From: Pectobacterium wasabiae CFBP 3304
Lineage (GTDB): Bacteria; Pseudomonadota; Gammaproteobacteria; Enterobacterales; Enterobacteriaceae
Assembly: GCF_001742185.1 (NCBI RefSeq)
Contig: NZ_CP015750.1
Location: forward strand, 4,960,001 to 5,024,000
Length of the DNA: 64,000 bases
Reading direction: 5' to 3'
Shown here: positions 39,360 to 48,287 of the stretch, piece after piece
Numbering within the stretch: the stretch's first letter is position 1
Layout of the letters: each line of letters opens with the position of its first letter
Notes under the pieces: model-generated
The model's database searches: none
What the model was told of the DNA's origin: nothing
The model's input: the letters and a program-made list of their open reading frames with translations, nothing else
Translations under genes and position numbers: made by a program

Positions 39360-40033
39360 CCTCCCCCCCTCTGAATGGGTACGGTATCAATGACAAACCC
39401 AACACCTCTCACCGTTCGCACATAGCCGTCACCGATTTTGCGACGCAAATTTCCCATATGTACATCGAGCGCATTACTCATATTTTCTTTTGCACCGAAG
39501 ATTCTTTCTTCCAGAAAACTACGTGTCATAACACGGTCAGCACGCAACATTAACGTTTCAAGCAGCGCGTATTCACTTACCGTCAAATCAACATGCCTTT
39601 CGCTCACGGTAACGCGACGAGTCGGCACATGGAGAGATAGCCCTCGAATCTCTATCACCTCATTCTGAAACCCATAACTGCGCCGCACAAGTGCTCTCAC
39701 CCTAGCCAATAACTCGGCGAGAACAAAAGGTTTGACGAGATAGTCGTCTGCACCAGCATCCAGCCCAGTCAAGCGATCTTGCAGCGTGCCTCGAGCAGTC
39801 AGGATGATGACGGGGATCCCCTTGAACTGCTGACGCAGACGCGCCATCAGGCTCATGCCATCACCATCGGGCAGGCCGAGGTCAAGCAATACAAGTTCTG
39901 GCACGCATACATCGAGTTGATGCAGAGCATCCACTTTACGGCGAACCCATATGACATCTAATCCCTGGTCTGTGAGGGCAATACGTACACCATTGCCGAG
40001 ATCGATGTCGTCTTCGATTAGGAGAATTTTCAC
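39356..40033 (-). CDS. OmpR-family response regulator
   Basis: The 225-residue protein has a receiver domain with D8/D9, phospho-acceptor Asp51 (LVLLDLGLPDGDG), and the KPF switch region (DDYLVKPFVLAELLARV). A winged-helix DNA-binding domain ends the protein (LTVSEYALLETLML, ALDVHMGNLRRKIG, VRTVRGVGFVID). It diverges from the mipA-like gene with a 205-bp gap, so it probably regulates that outer-membrane protein. Confidence 0.92.
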   Translation of the reverse strand: MKILLIEDDIDLGNGVRIALTDQGLDVIWVRRKVDALHQLDVCVPELVLLDLGLPDGDGMSLMARLRQQFKGIPVIILTARGTLQDRLTGLDAGADDYLVKPFVLAELLARVRALVRRSYGFQNEVIEIRGLSLHVPTRRVTVSERHVDLTVSEYALLETLMLRADRVMTRSFLEERIFGAKENMSNALDVHMGNLRRKIGDGYVRTVRGVGFVIDTVPIQRGGG

Positions 40034-40238
40034 AATAGTTACTTTATCAACAGTGAATGAAGAACGTCTGAAGAAAAAAGCGGTATCAGTAAATCTATCA
40101 GGTTTGCAGAACTGGAACTTACTTCAGTATTTCTTCATTTTGGGCTCATGAGAACTTCAGGGTAAGCATTCAAACTGAGCGTTCTGGCGTTTAAAACCGC
40201 TTGTATCGTAGTCAGTTGAACCCACAAGGATTTCCTTA

Positions 40239-41075
40239 ATGAGAACGATCGAACTGAGTCATAAGTTCCTCCATTCACTCTCGGGGCGTACCCTGGGAAA
40301 ATTGTTGTCAGGATTTGTCCTAGCATTACTGGCAACCCCAATACTGGCATCAGAACAGAAACAGGGCAACGAGTTGACCCTAGGAGGAGGAGTGGAGGTT
40401 GCGCCACGTTATTCTGGTTCGGATGAAAACCGAGTCACGACGGCCCTAGTGATTGATTACTCGATGGTAAATGGTTTCTTCATCAGCTCCACGCGTGGTA
40501 TCGGTTATGGTAACAACATCGGCAAATTTGATTACAGCGCTGCGCTAAGTTATCGCGCAGGCCGAAAGGATCGTGACGTGGACAGCGACTCACTCAGCTA
40601 CGGTAGCGACTACCTGCGCGGTATGGGTGACGTTAAGGGCTCAGCTATCGGTATGCTTGGCCTAGGATACGAGGTGACCGACTGGCTTAATTTTCAATTG
40701 CAGGCTGAGGTACCGGTTTCTCAGCGAAGCAATGGTGAGGCTCTGCATTTCAGCATTGTCAGCCCGCTTTATATGTCATCGAAAAACTCTGTGACGCTGG
40801 CGCTGACCAGTAGTTGGGGAACCAGTAAGTACATGCAGACTTACTACGGAGTAAGTGCATCACAGTCGGCTGCATCGAGGTTTACTCGATATGATGCCAA
40901 GTCTGGTATTTATGCCTACTCACTGAATATGGACTGGACGCACAAGCTTAATCAAGACTGGAGCGTAGTTGCCGCAGCAGGTTTTACGCAGTTGGCTGGT
41001 GATGCACGAAACAGTCCAATTGTTCAACGAAAAACATCGCCCACTGGCAGCCTGAAGGTGACATATAGCTTCTGA
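40239..41075 (+). CDS. MipA/OmpV-family outer-membrane protein
   Basis: The 278-residue protein has a signal peptide (cleaved near ILASEQ) and the MipA/OmpV barrel pattern: LTLGGGVEVAPRYSGSDENRV at the start, alternating amphipathic strands, and a C-terminal phenylalanine (LKVTYSF). MipA was described as a scaffold for murein synthesis, while OmpV members are porin-like. It is divergent from a two-component system in the same island, which suggests envelope-stress or drug-responsive expression. Confidence 0.88.
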   Translation: MRTIELSHKFLHSLSGRTLGKLLSGFVLALLATPILASEQKQGNELTLGGGVEVAPRYSGSDENRVTTALVIDYSMVNGFFISSTRGIGYGNNIGKFDYSAALSYRAGRKDRDVDSDSLSYGSDYLRGMGDVKGSAIGMLGLGYEVTDWLNFQLQAEVPVSQRSNGEALHFSIVSPLYMSSKNSVTLALTSSWGTSKYMQTYYGVSASQSAASRFTRYDAKSGIYAYSLNMDWTHKLNQDWSVVAAAGFTQLAGDARNSPIVQRKTSPTGSLKVTYSF

Positions 41076-41249
41076 TCGTTGTTCGACGTGTGCTTCTCGG
41101 TAGCCTAAGGCTATGCACTGTCAATAAATATAATATTTGCCCCGCCCCAATTCAGATGATGGGGCGCGACTCAACTCACCACATCGCCTCAATTATGCCA
41201 TGTCACTCAGCGCTATGTTATTAACTATGCTTAATTGGAGGAGCAACAA

Positions 41250-41441
41250 ATGAATTTAAAACTGACTGGGAAAGCGGCTCTAGTAACTCGAGTCCAAACC
41301 AGAATTAATTTTAGCATTTACGAAAAACCAGTTGCGAACTTTGAGTGCTGGATTAGTTTAATCTGGTATTTGTTCTTCTTCTTTTTCCCTACAGCCAGAC
41401 ATGGTCCGGAAAAGCCGTCTGAGGTGCTTATCATTCAATAA
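41250..41441 (+). pseudogene. Truncated start of a short-chain dehydrogenase gene
   Basis: A strong ribosome site (GGAGGAG) precedes MNLKLTGKAALVT, the typical opening of SDR oxidoreductases up to the first beta strand. The glycine-rich TGxxxGIG motif that should follow is missing; the frame continues into unrelated low-complexity residues. Only about 13 codons of the family remain. Confidence 0.55.
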
Positions 41442-41542
41442 AATTCAGACATCATCACGTTATATGCTCCCGCACCCTGAAAAAAACTCACTGAACAATT
41501 TCGTGATTTTTTGAAAAGCCCAATAAAATGATGGGGTTTACC

Positions 41543-42455
41543 ATGTCAAAAAAACAAACATCTCCAAGTACAAACTCTAATTATCCTGACTGGATGACTA
41601 TAAGCGAAGCAGTTGAAATGACAAATAAAAAAGGGCTAGGAATTAAAAAAAAATGACATTTACAGACATGCATTACATGATAGCATTCGTCTTTCCATTT
41701 ACTTTCAATCACCAATAGTATTACGAAAAATCCAAAGATCAAACAACAAAGTAAAACTTAGGGAATCAGAACCTTCATTAATTAATCGCTTATGTTTTTT
41801 TGATAAAACAACCTTCATCAACGAGTATAATTTTATTGTTAGCACTAACGGTGCATATATAACACCCACACAGAGAATTATTGACACCTCATTAATTGGG
41901 CATGAACATGTTCTAATACAGAAATTGCTTGCCCATTCACTTAAAATCCCTCTACCAGTAACAGGAGCCATAGAATTTAATCATGGCATAACAGTAATCT
42001 TACAGGGTGAAACATTTCAACTATTCGAAAGGGTAACATGGAAGAAAAGGATAAAACAACAAATCATGAAACTCCCTAAAAATATTGCACAAGATGTACA
42101 CAAAGAAATATTCTCTCAGAGAATAAACTGTTACTTGGAAAAAGAGTATTTTCCTGCTTATGTTCTACCTCGTGATGCCTGTTTTGTCATTAGAAAATCT
42201 GAACTTGATAAATTAATTTACATCGTGACCAAGAACAAAATGGACCCATTATCTTCAACACGAATATCGACACCGCTATCTCGACTTTTCTGGCTTGCCT
42301 GTAAAAACAATGAAGCTATCAGCCCATTAATCAGGCAACCTTATAAGCTTCTGTCCATCTTTGAAAAATGGGCATCAGACGAAGGCATGACCGACCGATT
42401 CAGCGGCGATACGTTAAAGACGGCGCTTGAACGTGGTTCACCGACGTCCGTTTAG
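41543..42455 (+). pseudogene. Island-associated hypothetical gene split at a 9-A tract (frameshift or slippage)
   Basis: From ATG 41543 the reading MSKKQTSPSTNSNYPDWMTI continues to GLGIKKK and stops at TGA right after nine A residues (41645-41653). With eight A residues the frame continues without a stop as NDIYRHALHDSIRLSIYFQ through to FSGDTLKTALERGSPTSV at 42455, giving a product of about 303 residues. The N-terminus (WMTISEAVEMTNKKG) resembles an excisionase-like winged helix. The family is unknown to me. A9 tracts support transcriptional slippage, so the gene could be expressed; a real mutation or sequencing error is equally possible. Confidence 0.65.
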
Positions 42456-42608
42456 GCCCCTAATTAAAATGACATTACACGCTTCAATCTAAAAACCCGT
42501 ATTAAGGATTGTGGTGTCCGTAATACGGGCTCTTCAACTTTTACTCCGTTCCTCACTGTGTTTTTTTGTCATCTCCGGGCATATCCCATTTCTGCACTGG
42601 AGGTATTT

Positions 42609-42803
42609 ATGACATCGCATCAGTTATTACGTCTGAAACAAGTGGAAGTAAAAACCGGCCTGAAACGCTCGCAAATCTACCTGTACATGAAAGAAGGCAC
42701 CTTTCCCTCTTCAATAAAGATTGGGCCTGCCAGCGTAGCCTGGCTCGAATCTGAGATTGATGAGTGGATCAACCTAAAATTAGCTAATCGCTTAACGCGC
42801 TAA
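42609..42803 (+). CDS. AlpA-family transcriptional regulator
   Basis: The 64-residue protein starts at MTSHQLLRLKQVEVKTGLKR with GGAGG five bases before the ATG. The MerR-like helix-turn-helix (RSQIYLYMKEGTFPSSIKIG, then VAWLESEIDEWI) is the AlpA/phage-excisionase-activator pattern. AlpA proteins switch on excision functions of integrated elements, which fits the integrase 6 kb upstream. Confidence 0.9.
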   Translation: MTSHQLLRLKQVEVKTGLKRSQIYLYMKEGTFPSSIKIGPASVAWLESEIDEWINLKLANRLTR

Positions 42804-42819
42804 AGGGAGATAACGCATC

Positions 42820-43404
42820 ATGTTTCCCTCACTGAATTATGCAGTATTAACAAACGCCCTTGCCGCGCTCAAGGAAGGTAATTTTCGTTATTGTGAAACG
42901 TTAGGATTCACATTCGACGAATTGAATGCCCTCAATCAGCTATCCCTCGACGAACTGTTTATCGTCAGCCGGGCATCGACACAGTTTATGTCGATCACTG
43001 TCCGTCACGACGTTCTACAACAGATCCTGACGCTGTCCCACCAAGAAGCGCAACGCCAGCAGCAGATAAATCGCGCCGTCAGATTGGGAGGATCTATTGC
43101 ACTCCTTAATCATTTTTTTGGCCTCACCTCGAATGAAGTCTGCGCTCGTCGCCGATTGCTGAATGTCACCATCCCTTATGGCCGAACACCTATTCCAGAT
43201 GAAGACATTGATGCAGAAATTTGGCTGTCATGGAAAAAGAACCGCTCTGAAAACCTTGATACACCTGACGCACTGGAAGCAATGATGCTGGTTACTGAAT
43301 CCTTATCTTCTAGGGAAAAGGGGCCTTCCCTGACCGCCGTCTGGAACCGTATCACCGGTTGTGAGAAAGAAACACTGAACAGGAGGACATCGCATGCCAG
43401 ATGA
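42820..43404 (+). CDS. DUF2857 protein of integrative conjugative elements
   Basis: The 194-residue protein begins MFPSLNYAVLTNALAALKEG and has the segments FTFDELNALNQLS and FFGLTSNEVCARRRLLN, which I associate with DUF2857. This family is found in SPI-7/PAPI-like and related islands, usually near the regulatory end. It follows alpA by 16 bp and overlaps the next gene by 11 bases, so the three form a small operon. The biochemical role is unknown. Confidence 0.75.
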   Translation: MFPSLNYAVLTNALAALKEGNFRYCETLGFTFDELNALNQLSLDELFIVSRASTQFMSITVRHDVLQQILTLSHQEAQRQQQINRAVRLGGSIALLNHFFGLTSNEVCARRRLLNVTIPYGRTPIPDEDIDAEIWLSWKKNRSENLDTPDALEAMMLVTESLSSREKGPSLTAVWNRITGCEKETLNRRTSHAR

Positions 43405-43603
43405 GATCGATCGCGATCAAGAATTTAATGAGCAACGTCTGGAAGAGATGATTGAACAAAACCGTTTCAAGCCAGGAACAACGCCCTCATTACATTACTG
43501 CCGTTTGTGCGGTGAACTCATTCCCGAGAAGCGGAGAGAAACCCTGCCGGGCGTGACAACCTGTACGGAATGCCAAACCATACTTGAGCGTCGTCAACGC
43601 TGA
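43394..43603 (+). CDS. TraR/DksA-type C4 zinc-finger protein
   Basis: The 69-residue protein has a C4 zinc finger (Cys36, Cys39, Cys57, Cys60: HYCRLCGEL and TCTECQ) after a short acidic helix. TraR-like proteins of plasmids and phages bind the RNA polymerase secondary channel and mimic DksA with ppGpp. It could tune host transcription during element activity. Confidence 0.85.
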   Translation: MPDEIDRDQEFNEQRLEEMIEQNRFKPGTTPSLHYCRLCGELIPEKRRETLPGVTTCTECQTILERRQR

Positions 43604-43936
43604 TAATATGCAAGGATACGCGCAGAGAGACGCTCTTCTTTGCGCGTTCTTCATTATACGAGCAAACACCATCCGTATTATAAGTAGTGAAATGTTGAAC
43701 AGAAAACCATCACTTTTATTGTTCCTTATCCAGCTTGGTCCAGACTTGCTCTGGAAAATCTCTATGTTAGAACACGATTAAATCGGATAACCAGCAACGA
43801 GCGAGAGTCGGATTAATTTTTCTTGATCTACCTAAAGAATATTATTCTGCCATCAAGAGATTAAATAACAGAACCCATCTATAATAAACCAATTTTATAC
43901 ATATCAGGAAGGTGTTACCCTTCCTGATAAAAACAC
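43604..43936. other. Gap without supportable gene; hairpin 43903-43928
   Basis: A perfect 10-bp inverted repeat (ATCAGGAAGG / CCTTCCTGAT, loop 6) sits nine bases past the helicase stop and probably ends transcripts from one or both sides. A 65-codon ORF at 43584-43781 overlaps the zinc-finger gene and shows no family features. Confidence 0.45.
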
Positions 43937-46444
43937 TTAACTTTTGTTGAAGTTTTCCAAGTAATTATGAACTAATTCTTTCATGCGAACTTTAGATGTC
44001 ATCAATAACTGAGAGGCTAAATTGGGCAACTCCTCTTTTTGAAGTTGACTTTGGCTAATTTCCTTAATTATTTTGGAAGCATCAGTTCTTAATTCCTTTA
44101 TCTTCGCCATTGTAAGTACAAAACTATCCGTGGCATAAGCATTATGAGTTGCCTTATCATCATGCTGAACTGAAACGCGTAATATATTATATTCCCTTCC
44201 ATAATTAGCTATGAACCATAGCTCAGCGATCAAAAGTTGACCATGTTCTTTTTTATTTAGAGGATTCCTCTCCTTTTTTCCACTTTTCGCTTCGATAAGA
44301 TAGGCAGTTTTATCATGAGTAATCCACATGACATCCGGACCATCACCATTATTATCGAATCTTTCTGAGCTAAAACCCAAATATTTTCCTAGGTTGCACA
44401 AAGACTCTTCAAATTGATTGGAAGATGCATTCTCGTGTAAAAAGGAGGTATTACTTTCGAACTCTCTATATACACCCAGCCTTGCCCTATATCCGTCAAA
44501 TAAGGAGGATATAGATTTACTTTGCTCATCTGGGATATTCATTTTTATATAAGGCGGTTTTACTTGAGGTCTCTGCAAGTGAATATTGCACGCAAAAGCC
44601 TCTTTTTGTAAATCAGCGGATAACTCTTCCTGCCCCCAATGATGAGATATTTTCGCAGCTAACTGCAATAACCATCCCTTAGATTTTTGGTCAACTATTT
44701 TGTTACTTGTAAACTCCCTTATTCTGGCAATTGCTTTTTCTGAGTGACCATTCAACCATAATTCTAAAGATTTCCTCTCGGTCAATGAGTATTCTAAATC
44801 TGAATTATTTGTATGATTTTTATCGACACTTTCAGCTAAAGTTTCTGCATGATATTCGACCCATTCCTCATCACGATTCAGACTTTTTCTCATCGTTTCC
44901 GCTAATTCTTTTGCTGATGATATTTCTTTACTGACAGTATTCCCCATATCTATCTGCGCACGAGTTGCATTTGTCAAAAGGCTAAAGTTACTTTCTCGCG
45001 CGATCCATGACGACAATGCTTTACCTGCCATAATAATAATACAATAATCGCCGCTACCTCTTGCCCCTCTACCGATACCTTGCTCGATTCTTTGGGCAAG
45101 CAATTGATTAATAGCAGCACCTCCAGCTAAAGCCATAGCCCTGTAATTGTCGTAATCAGAGGTACCTTTAGGTAACTCATCCATTACAACTAGTCGACAT
45201 GCTTCTCCTGGTAAATCAATACCATCATATCTATTAATTAATGTTAAAGGTCTATCACTGGTTCCATTGATTAACTCTTTGATAAATGTATCAACTTCAC
45301 CATTGTTCTTGGGTATCTTTGATACATCTCTCCATTTCTCCGCCTGAAGAGTTGAAGGTGTCAATATTAAAACCCTTTTCTTATTCTCTGAAAGCCAGAT
45401 TACAAGTTTTTTAATTGTATCATCAATATTAAATTGAAATGGCATTAACTCAGGGATTAATATCATCCTTTCGCTAATTCCAGCCAGTGAATTTGATTTT
45501 AATTGGTTACTTAAGGAATTAATTGATATATTAAAGGTTCTAACTAACTCGCTATCATCTGCTATAGTTGCAGACATGTATATTCTGCGTTGTGCATTTT
45601 GGAATGAAGGGAAAAGATGAATTAAAGGTAAAACAGGGGTAATAGTAAACCCTTTCTTCGTTAAGATAGCATGACAGTATGAAAGATAATCGCTTATAAG
45701 TGGCCAAGACATTGAGTCTCCAGTCAAACTTCGCACTATTTGCCTTACTTCCTCTTTTCTCAGATTCCAAGCCCAATATGGGATTTCTAATATACTATTA
45801 CTCTCACCTGACATTATAGAGTCAAATGTTCCCTCTTTTTCAAGAGCAACAAAATCTGCTCTAAACAAAGAGCTTATTTCTTCAAAAACGATCCTATCTT
45901 TTTTTGATGATACTTCAAAAGTAAAACACTCTCTTACAACAGAGAACGATGAATGGGCATCGTCTAATATTATAGTACCTGTTTCAATTAATTCTTTCCC
46001 ATCTCCCAGAACTCCAAACTTACTTCTTCCATTGAATAAAGCGCTGTATGTTGCGACCATTATAGCTTTGCTGTTTATAAAATCTTCATGCAATGCTGTT
46101 CCAGGAATATAACTTACAGTTTGTATTCCTATATCCTTCGCTTTTTCTCTAGTTTGAGATACAAGGTTTTTGTTAGGGGCAAGATACAATACGGGGCCTT
46201 TCTTCTCATTCAAAGAAGACTGAGCCATTAGGAGACCGACTAAGGTTTTACCTCCACCAGTGTGGAGTTTAAATATTATATCCTTTTGATTCCTAATATT
46301 AAACCAATTTTCAAGCACATCAGATTGGCTTGAATAAAGATCGTTCATACCTGCTGGTTTAGGAAGTCTTCTGAAAATCTCTAACGGTTCTATAGGTGCG
46401 GGTTTTCTTTGGTTATCTCTTAACTTTCCGAAATCAACCATCAT
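43937..46444 (-). CDS. Superfamily 2 helicase fused to a C-terminal PD-(D/E)XK nuclease (candidate defence protein)
   Basis: The 835-residue protein has SF2 helicase motifs in order: Walker A HTGGGKT (61-67), motif II DDAH (161-164), motif III SAT (291-293), and motif VI-like QGIGRGAR (455-462). A helical linker of about 220 residues follows. The last 150 residues contain GPD (702-704), then EAK (718-720) and QLLIAEL, a PD-(D/E)XK nuclease signature. The start has AAGGAG five bases upstream. The gene is markedly AT-rich compared with its neighbours, stands alone in reverse orientation between the regulatory and transfer modules, and is flanked by hairpin/AT-rich gaps. Helicase-nuclease fusions of this kind commonly act against phage or plasmid DNA. 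I do not recognise a named system. Confidence 0.8.
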   Translation of the reverse strand: MMVDFGKLRDNQRKPAPIEPLEIFRRLPKPAGMNDLYSSQSDVLENWFNIRNQKDIIFKLHTGGGKTLVGLLMAQSSLNEKKGPVLYLAPNKNLVSQTREKAKDIGIQTVSYIPGTALHEDFINSKAIMVATYSALFNGRSKFGVLGDGKELIETGTIILDDAHSSFSVVRECFTFEVSSKKDRIVFEEISSLFRADFVALEKEGTFDSIMSGESNSILEIPYWAWNLRKEEVRQIVRSLTGDSMSWPLISDYLSYCHAILTKKGFTITPVLPLIHLFPSFQNAQRRIYMSATIADDSELVRTFNISINSLSNQLKSNSLAGISERMILIPELMPFQFNIDDTIKKLVIWLSENKKRVLILTPSTLQAEKWRDVSKIPKNNGEVDTFIKELINGTSDRPLTLINRYDGIDLPGEACRLVVMDELPKGTSDYDNYRAMALAGGAAINQLLAQRIEQGIGRGARGSGDYCIIIMAGKALSSWIARESNFSLLTNATRAQIDMGNTVSKEISSAKELAETMRKSLNRDEEWVEYHAETLAESVDKNHTNNSDLEYSLTERKSLELWLNGHSEKAIARIREFTSNKIVDQKSKGWLLQLAAKISHHWGQEELSADLQKEAFACNIHLQRPQVKPPYIKMNIPDEQSKSISSLFDGYRARLGVYREFESNTSFLHENASSNQFEESLCNLGKYLGFSSERFDNNGDGPDVMWITHDKTAYLIEAKSGKKERNPLNKKEHGQLLIAELWFIANYGREYNILRVSVQHDDKATHNAYATDSFVLTMAKIKELRTDASKIIKEISQSQLQKEELPNLASQLLMTSKVRMKELVHNYLENFNKS

Positions 46445-47033
46445 ATTCTCCTTATATAGATAAATATATACAGTTATGATAACGCTTTATTATAACCACT
46501 AAAATTAAAAGCAAGTACTTTTATCTGCCCACCTCCGAATATAAAAATTTAAAGTCAGTGGTTATCTTCCCATATGAAATATCGATTTCATAATTATGCG
46601 GGATTCCTGCACTCCGTATACTGATGTGAATCTCAAAGCTGATAGTATCGTTAGGTCTCTTCTGAAAAATTTTGCCATTCATATCAGATATGAACCAAAA
46701 CTGTAAAAGTACCAGCTATAGGCAAGCTAACATAACAATCAATTCTAATTATTATCACGCTATTCATTTTCTCTCTCATTTCAATTTTGATTTGATCATT
46801 TCCCGCCTGTCGCTGGTATCGCATGCTAATCACGCCACCTTCTACTGGCGAGCTTTATGGACGTTTATTCGTCCGGGACGAGTATTGCTCTTTAAAAAGA
46901 TGAGTCGGGCTGTCACACAACCACAATTCAGGGTGCCGCTGAATGTTCTCGCTGACCCGTTGAAACCGGAATGCAGAATCGGGATGTGATCGATTGAGTT
47001 AATTCATCATAACTTTCTATTAAAGGAAATAGA
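46445..47033. other. AT-rich gap between helicase gene and transfer operon
   Basis: The 589-bp region holds the helicase promoter (TATA-rich stretch near 46450-46490) and probably that of the transfer operon. A 105-codon plus-strand ORF (46672-46989) has a low-complexity start and no recognised domain; I do not call it a gene. Confidence 0.4.
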
Positions 47034-47255
47034 ATGAGAAAACCTGCCTATCACGTATTTGTCACGCAAGAAAGCCAACCCGATGCCAGCAGAGAGAAAA
47101 ACACCTACTGGACAAAGGTCGGCGTAGCGTTCGCTCATAACGGAAAACCTGGACTGAACATCGTACTTATACCCGGCATTGCTGTCTCCGGTAAGCTGGT
47201 GCTCCTTGAACCGAAAGACGATAGCGACGCACCGCAAGCCGCTCAGCACGATTAG
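47034..47255 (+). CDS. Small conserved conjugation-associated protein, unknown function
   Basis: The 73-residue protein starts MRKPAYHVFVTQES after AAAGGAAAT. It contains VGVAFAHNGKPGLNIVL and GKLVLLEPKDD, a compact beta-rich pattern seen in small proteins near conjugation genes. It is the first gene before virB1 on the same strand. No function is assigned. Confidence 0.6.
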   Translation: MRKPAYHVFVTQESQPDASREKNTYWTKVGVAFAHNGKPGLNIVLIPGIAVSGKLVLLEPKDDSDAPQAAQHD

Positions 47256-47334
47256 CACTCCCCCCTCACGCACCTTTTCCCCTGCCACCGACAGCCGATA
47301 GCTGCGTGTGGCTCGACTTGTTACCGAGGCAACC

Positions 47335-48000
47335 ATGCTTTCCCCCACTGCCTTTCTGGCGGCGGCCATGCAGTGTGCCGTCACTGTTCACCCCTCCACC
47401 GCGTTTGATGTGGCTAAAGTGGAATCCAGCTTTAATCCTTATGCCGTCGCTGAAATTGTGCCAAAGAAGGAGAGAATACCCGGCAGCGTAGGTGTCATTT
47501 CTCACCAGCCCACCAGCAAACAAACTGCCATCAACATCATCAAGCAGGTAGTCGCAAAAGGTCGCCGCTATTCGGTCGGGCTGATGCAAATCACCAGTAC
47601 CAACTTTCGCCATTACGGCGTAACAGCACATGACTTGTTAGACCCCTGCACTAATCTGTCTGTTTTTGAGCGAATACTCACCGACTGCTACCAACGCGGT
47701 GGCACGCTGAAAAGAGCACTCAGTTGCTACTATTCCGGCAATTTCGATACGGGTCAGTTGCCAGAATCCGCCTTTAACCAAACCAGTTATATCCAGCGTA
47801 TTGGCTATGCGGTCCCGTCAACGCGGGAAGATCTCAAGCGTAGTACCACCAGCCAATCCACCCCAGAGATTCATTACCCGACCACCGTCCTACGCGGTGA
47901 ACTTACCGATATAGCCACACCTGTTTTGACCCCCTTGCACTATCCCGACGCCATCATTCGCGGCGATGTATCCCTACCTGTATTTAATGAGGAGAAATGA
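47335..48000 (+). CDS. virB1: VirB1-like lytic transglycosylase
   Basis: The 221-residue protein starts at MLSPTAFLAAAMQCA with GAGG upstream. The transglycosylase fold shows catalytic Glu30 in AKVESSFNPYAV, then YSVGLMQITSTNFRHYG and LSCYYSGNFDTG. It opens the peptidoglycan for assembly of the secretion channel. No classical signal peptide is visible. The stop overlaps the first possible virB2 start codon. Confidence 0.9.
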   Translation: MLSPTAFLAAAMQCAVTVHPSTAFDVAKVESSFNPYAVAEIVPKKERIPGSVGVISHQPTSKQTAINIIKQVVAKGRRYSVGLMQITSTNFRHYGVTAHDLLDPCTNLSVFERILTDCYQRGGTLKRALSCYYSGNFDTGQLPESAFNQTSYIQRIGYAVPSTREDLKRSTTSQSTPEIHYPTTVLRGELTDIATPVLTPLHYPDAIIRGDVSLPVFNEEK

Positions 48001-48002
48001 CG

Positions 48003-48278
48003 ATGCAAAAACGTAAATACTGGCCTGCGTTTTCTTCCCTGTTGATATCGACACAGACACTGGCAGCAGGGAGCGGGTTTAATAAAGCCAACGATACGCT
48101 GAGTAATACGTCCAGTGGTTTGCTTGGGTTGGCCGCCGTCACGATCACGCTGGCTACCATGTGGGTGGGTTACAAGGTACTGTTTGACGGTAAAAGCCTG
48201 CATGACATGCGCAACGTCATTATCGGAGCCATCCTGATTGTCGGCGCATCGGGCTTTGGTGCCTATTGGGCATCCTAG
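48003..48278 (+). CDS. virB2: VirB2 major pilin
   Basis: The protein has about 91 residues. A signal sequence (cut near TLAAGSGF) precedes two hydrophobic helices (LLGLAAVTITLATMWVGYKVLF and VIIGAILIVGASGFGAYWAS) in the TrbC/VirB2 pattern. I chose ATG 48003 because GGAG lies eight bases away; ATG 47997 leaves only two. Confidence 0.9.
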   Translation: MQKRKYWPAFSSLLISTQTLAAGSGFNKANDTLSNTSSGLLGLAAVTITLATMWVGYKVLFDGKSLHDMRNVIIGAILIVGASGFGAYWAS

Positions 48279-48287
48279 GGGGAGCCG

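Noticed and set aside
43584..43781. 65-codon ORF after the zinc-finger gene
   Set aside because: Overlaps the zinc-finger gene end, has no recognisable domain and no ribosome site.
46672..46989. 105-codon plus-strand ORF before the transfer operon
   Set aside because: Asn/His/Ser-rich low-complexity start; no domain seen. Kept as a gap comment only.
47007..47384. 125-codon minus-strand ORF opposite the start of the transfer operon
   Set aside because: Antisense to a small conserved gene and virB1, without features of its own.
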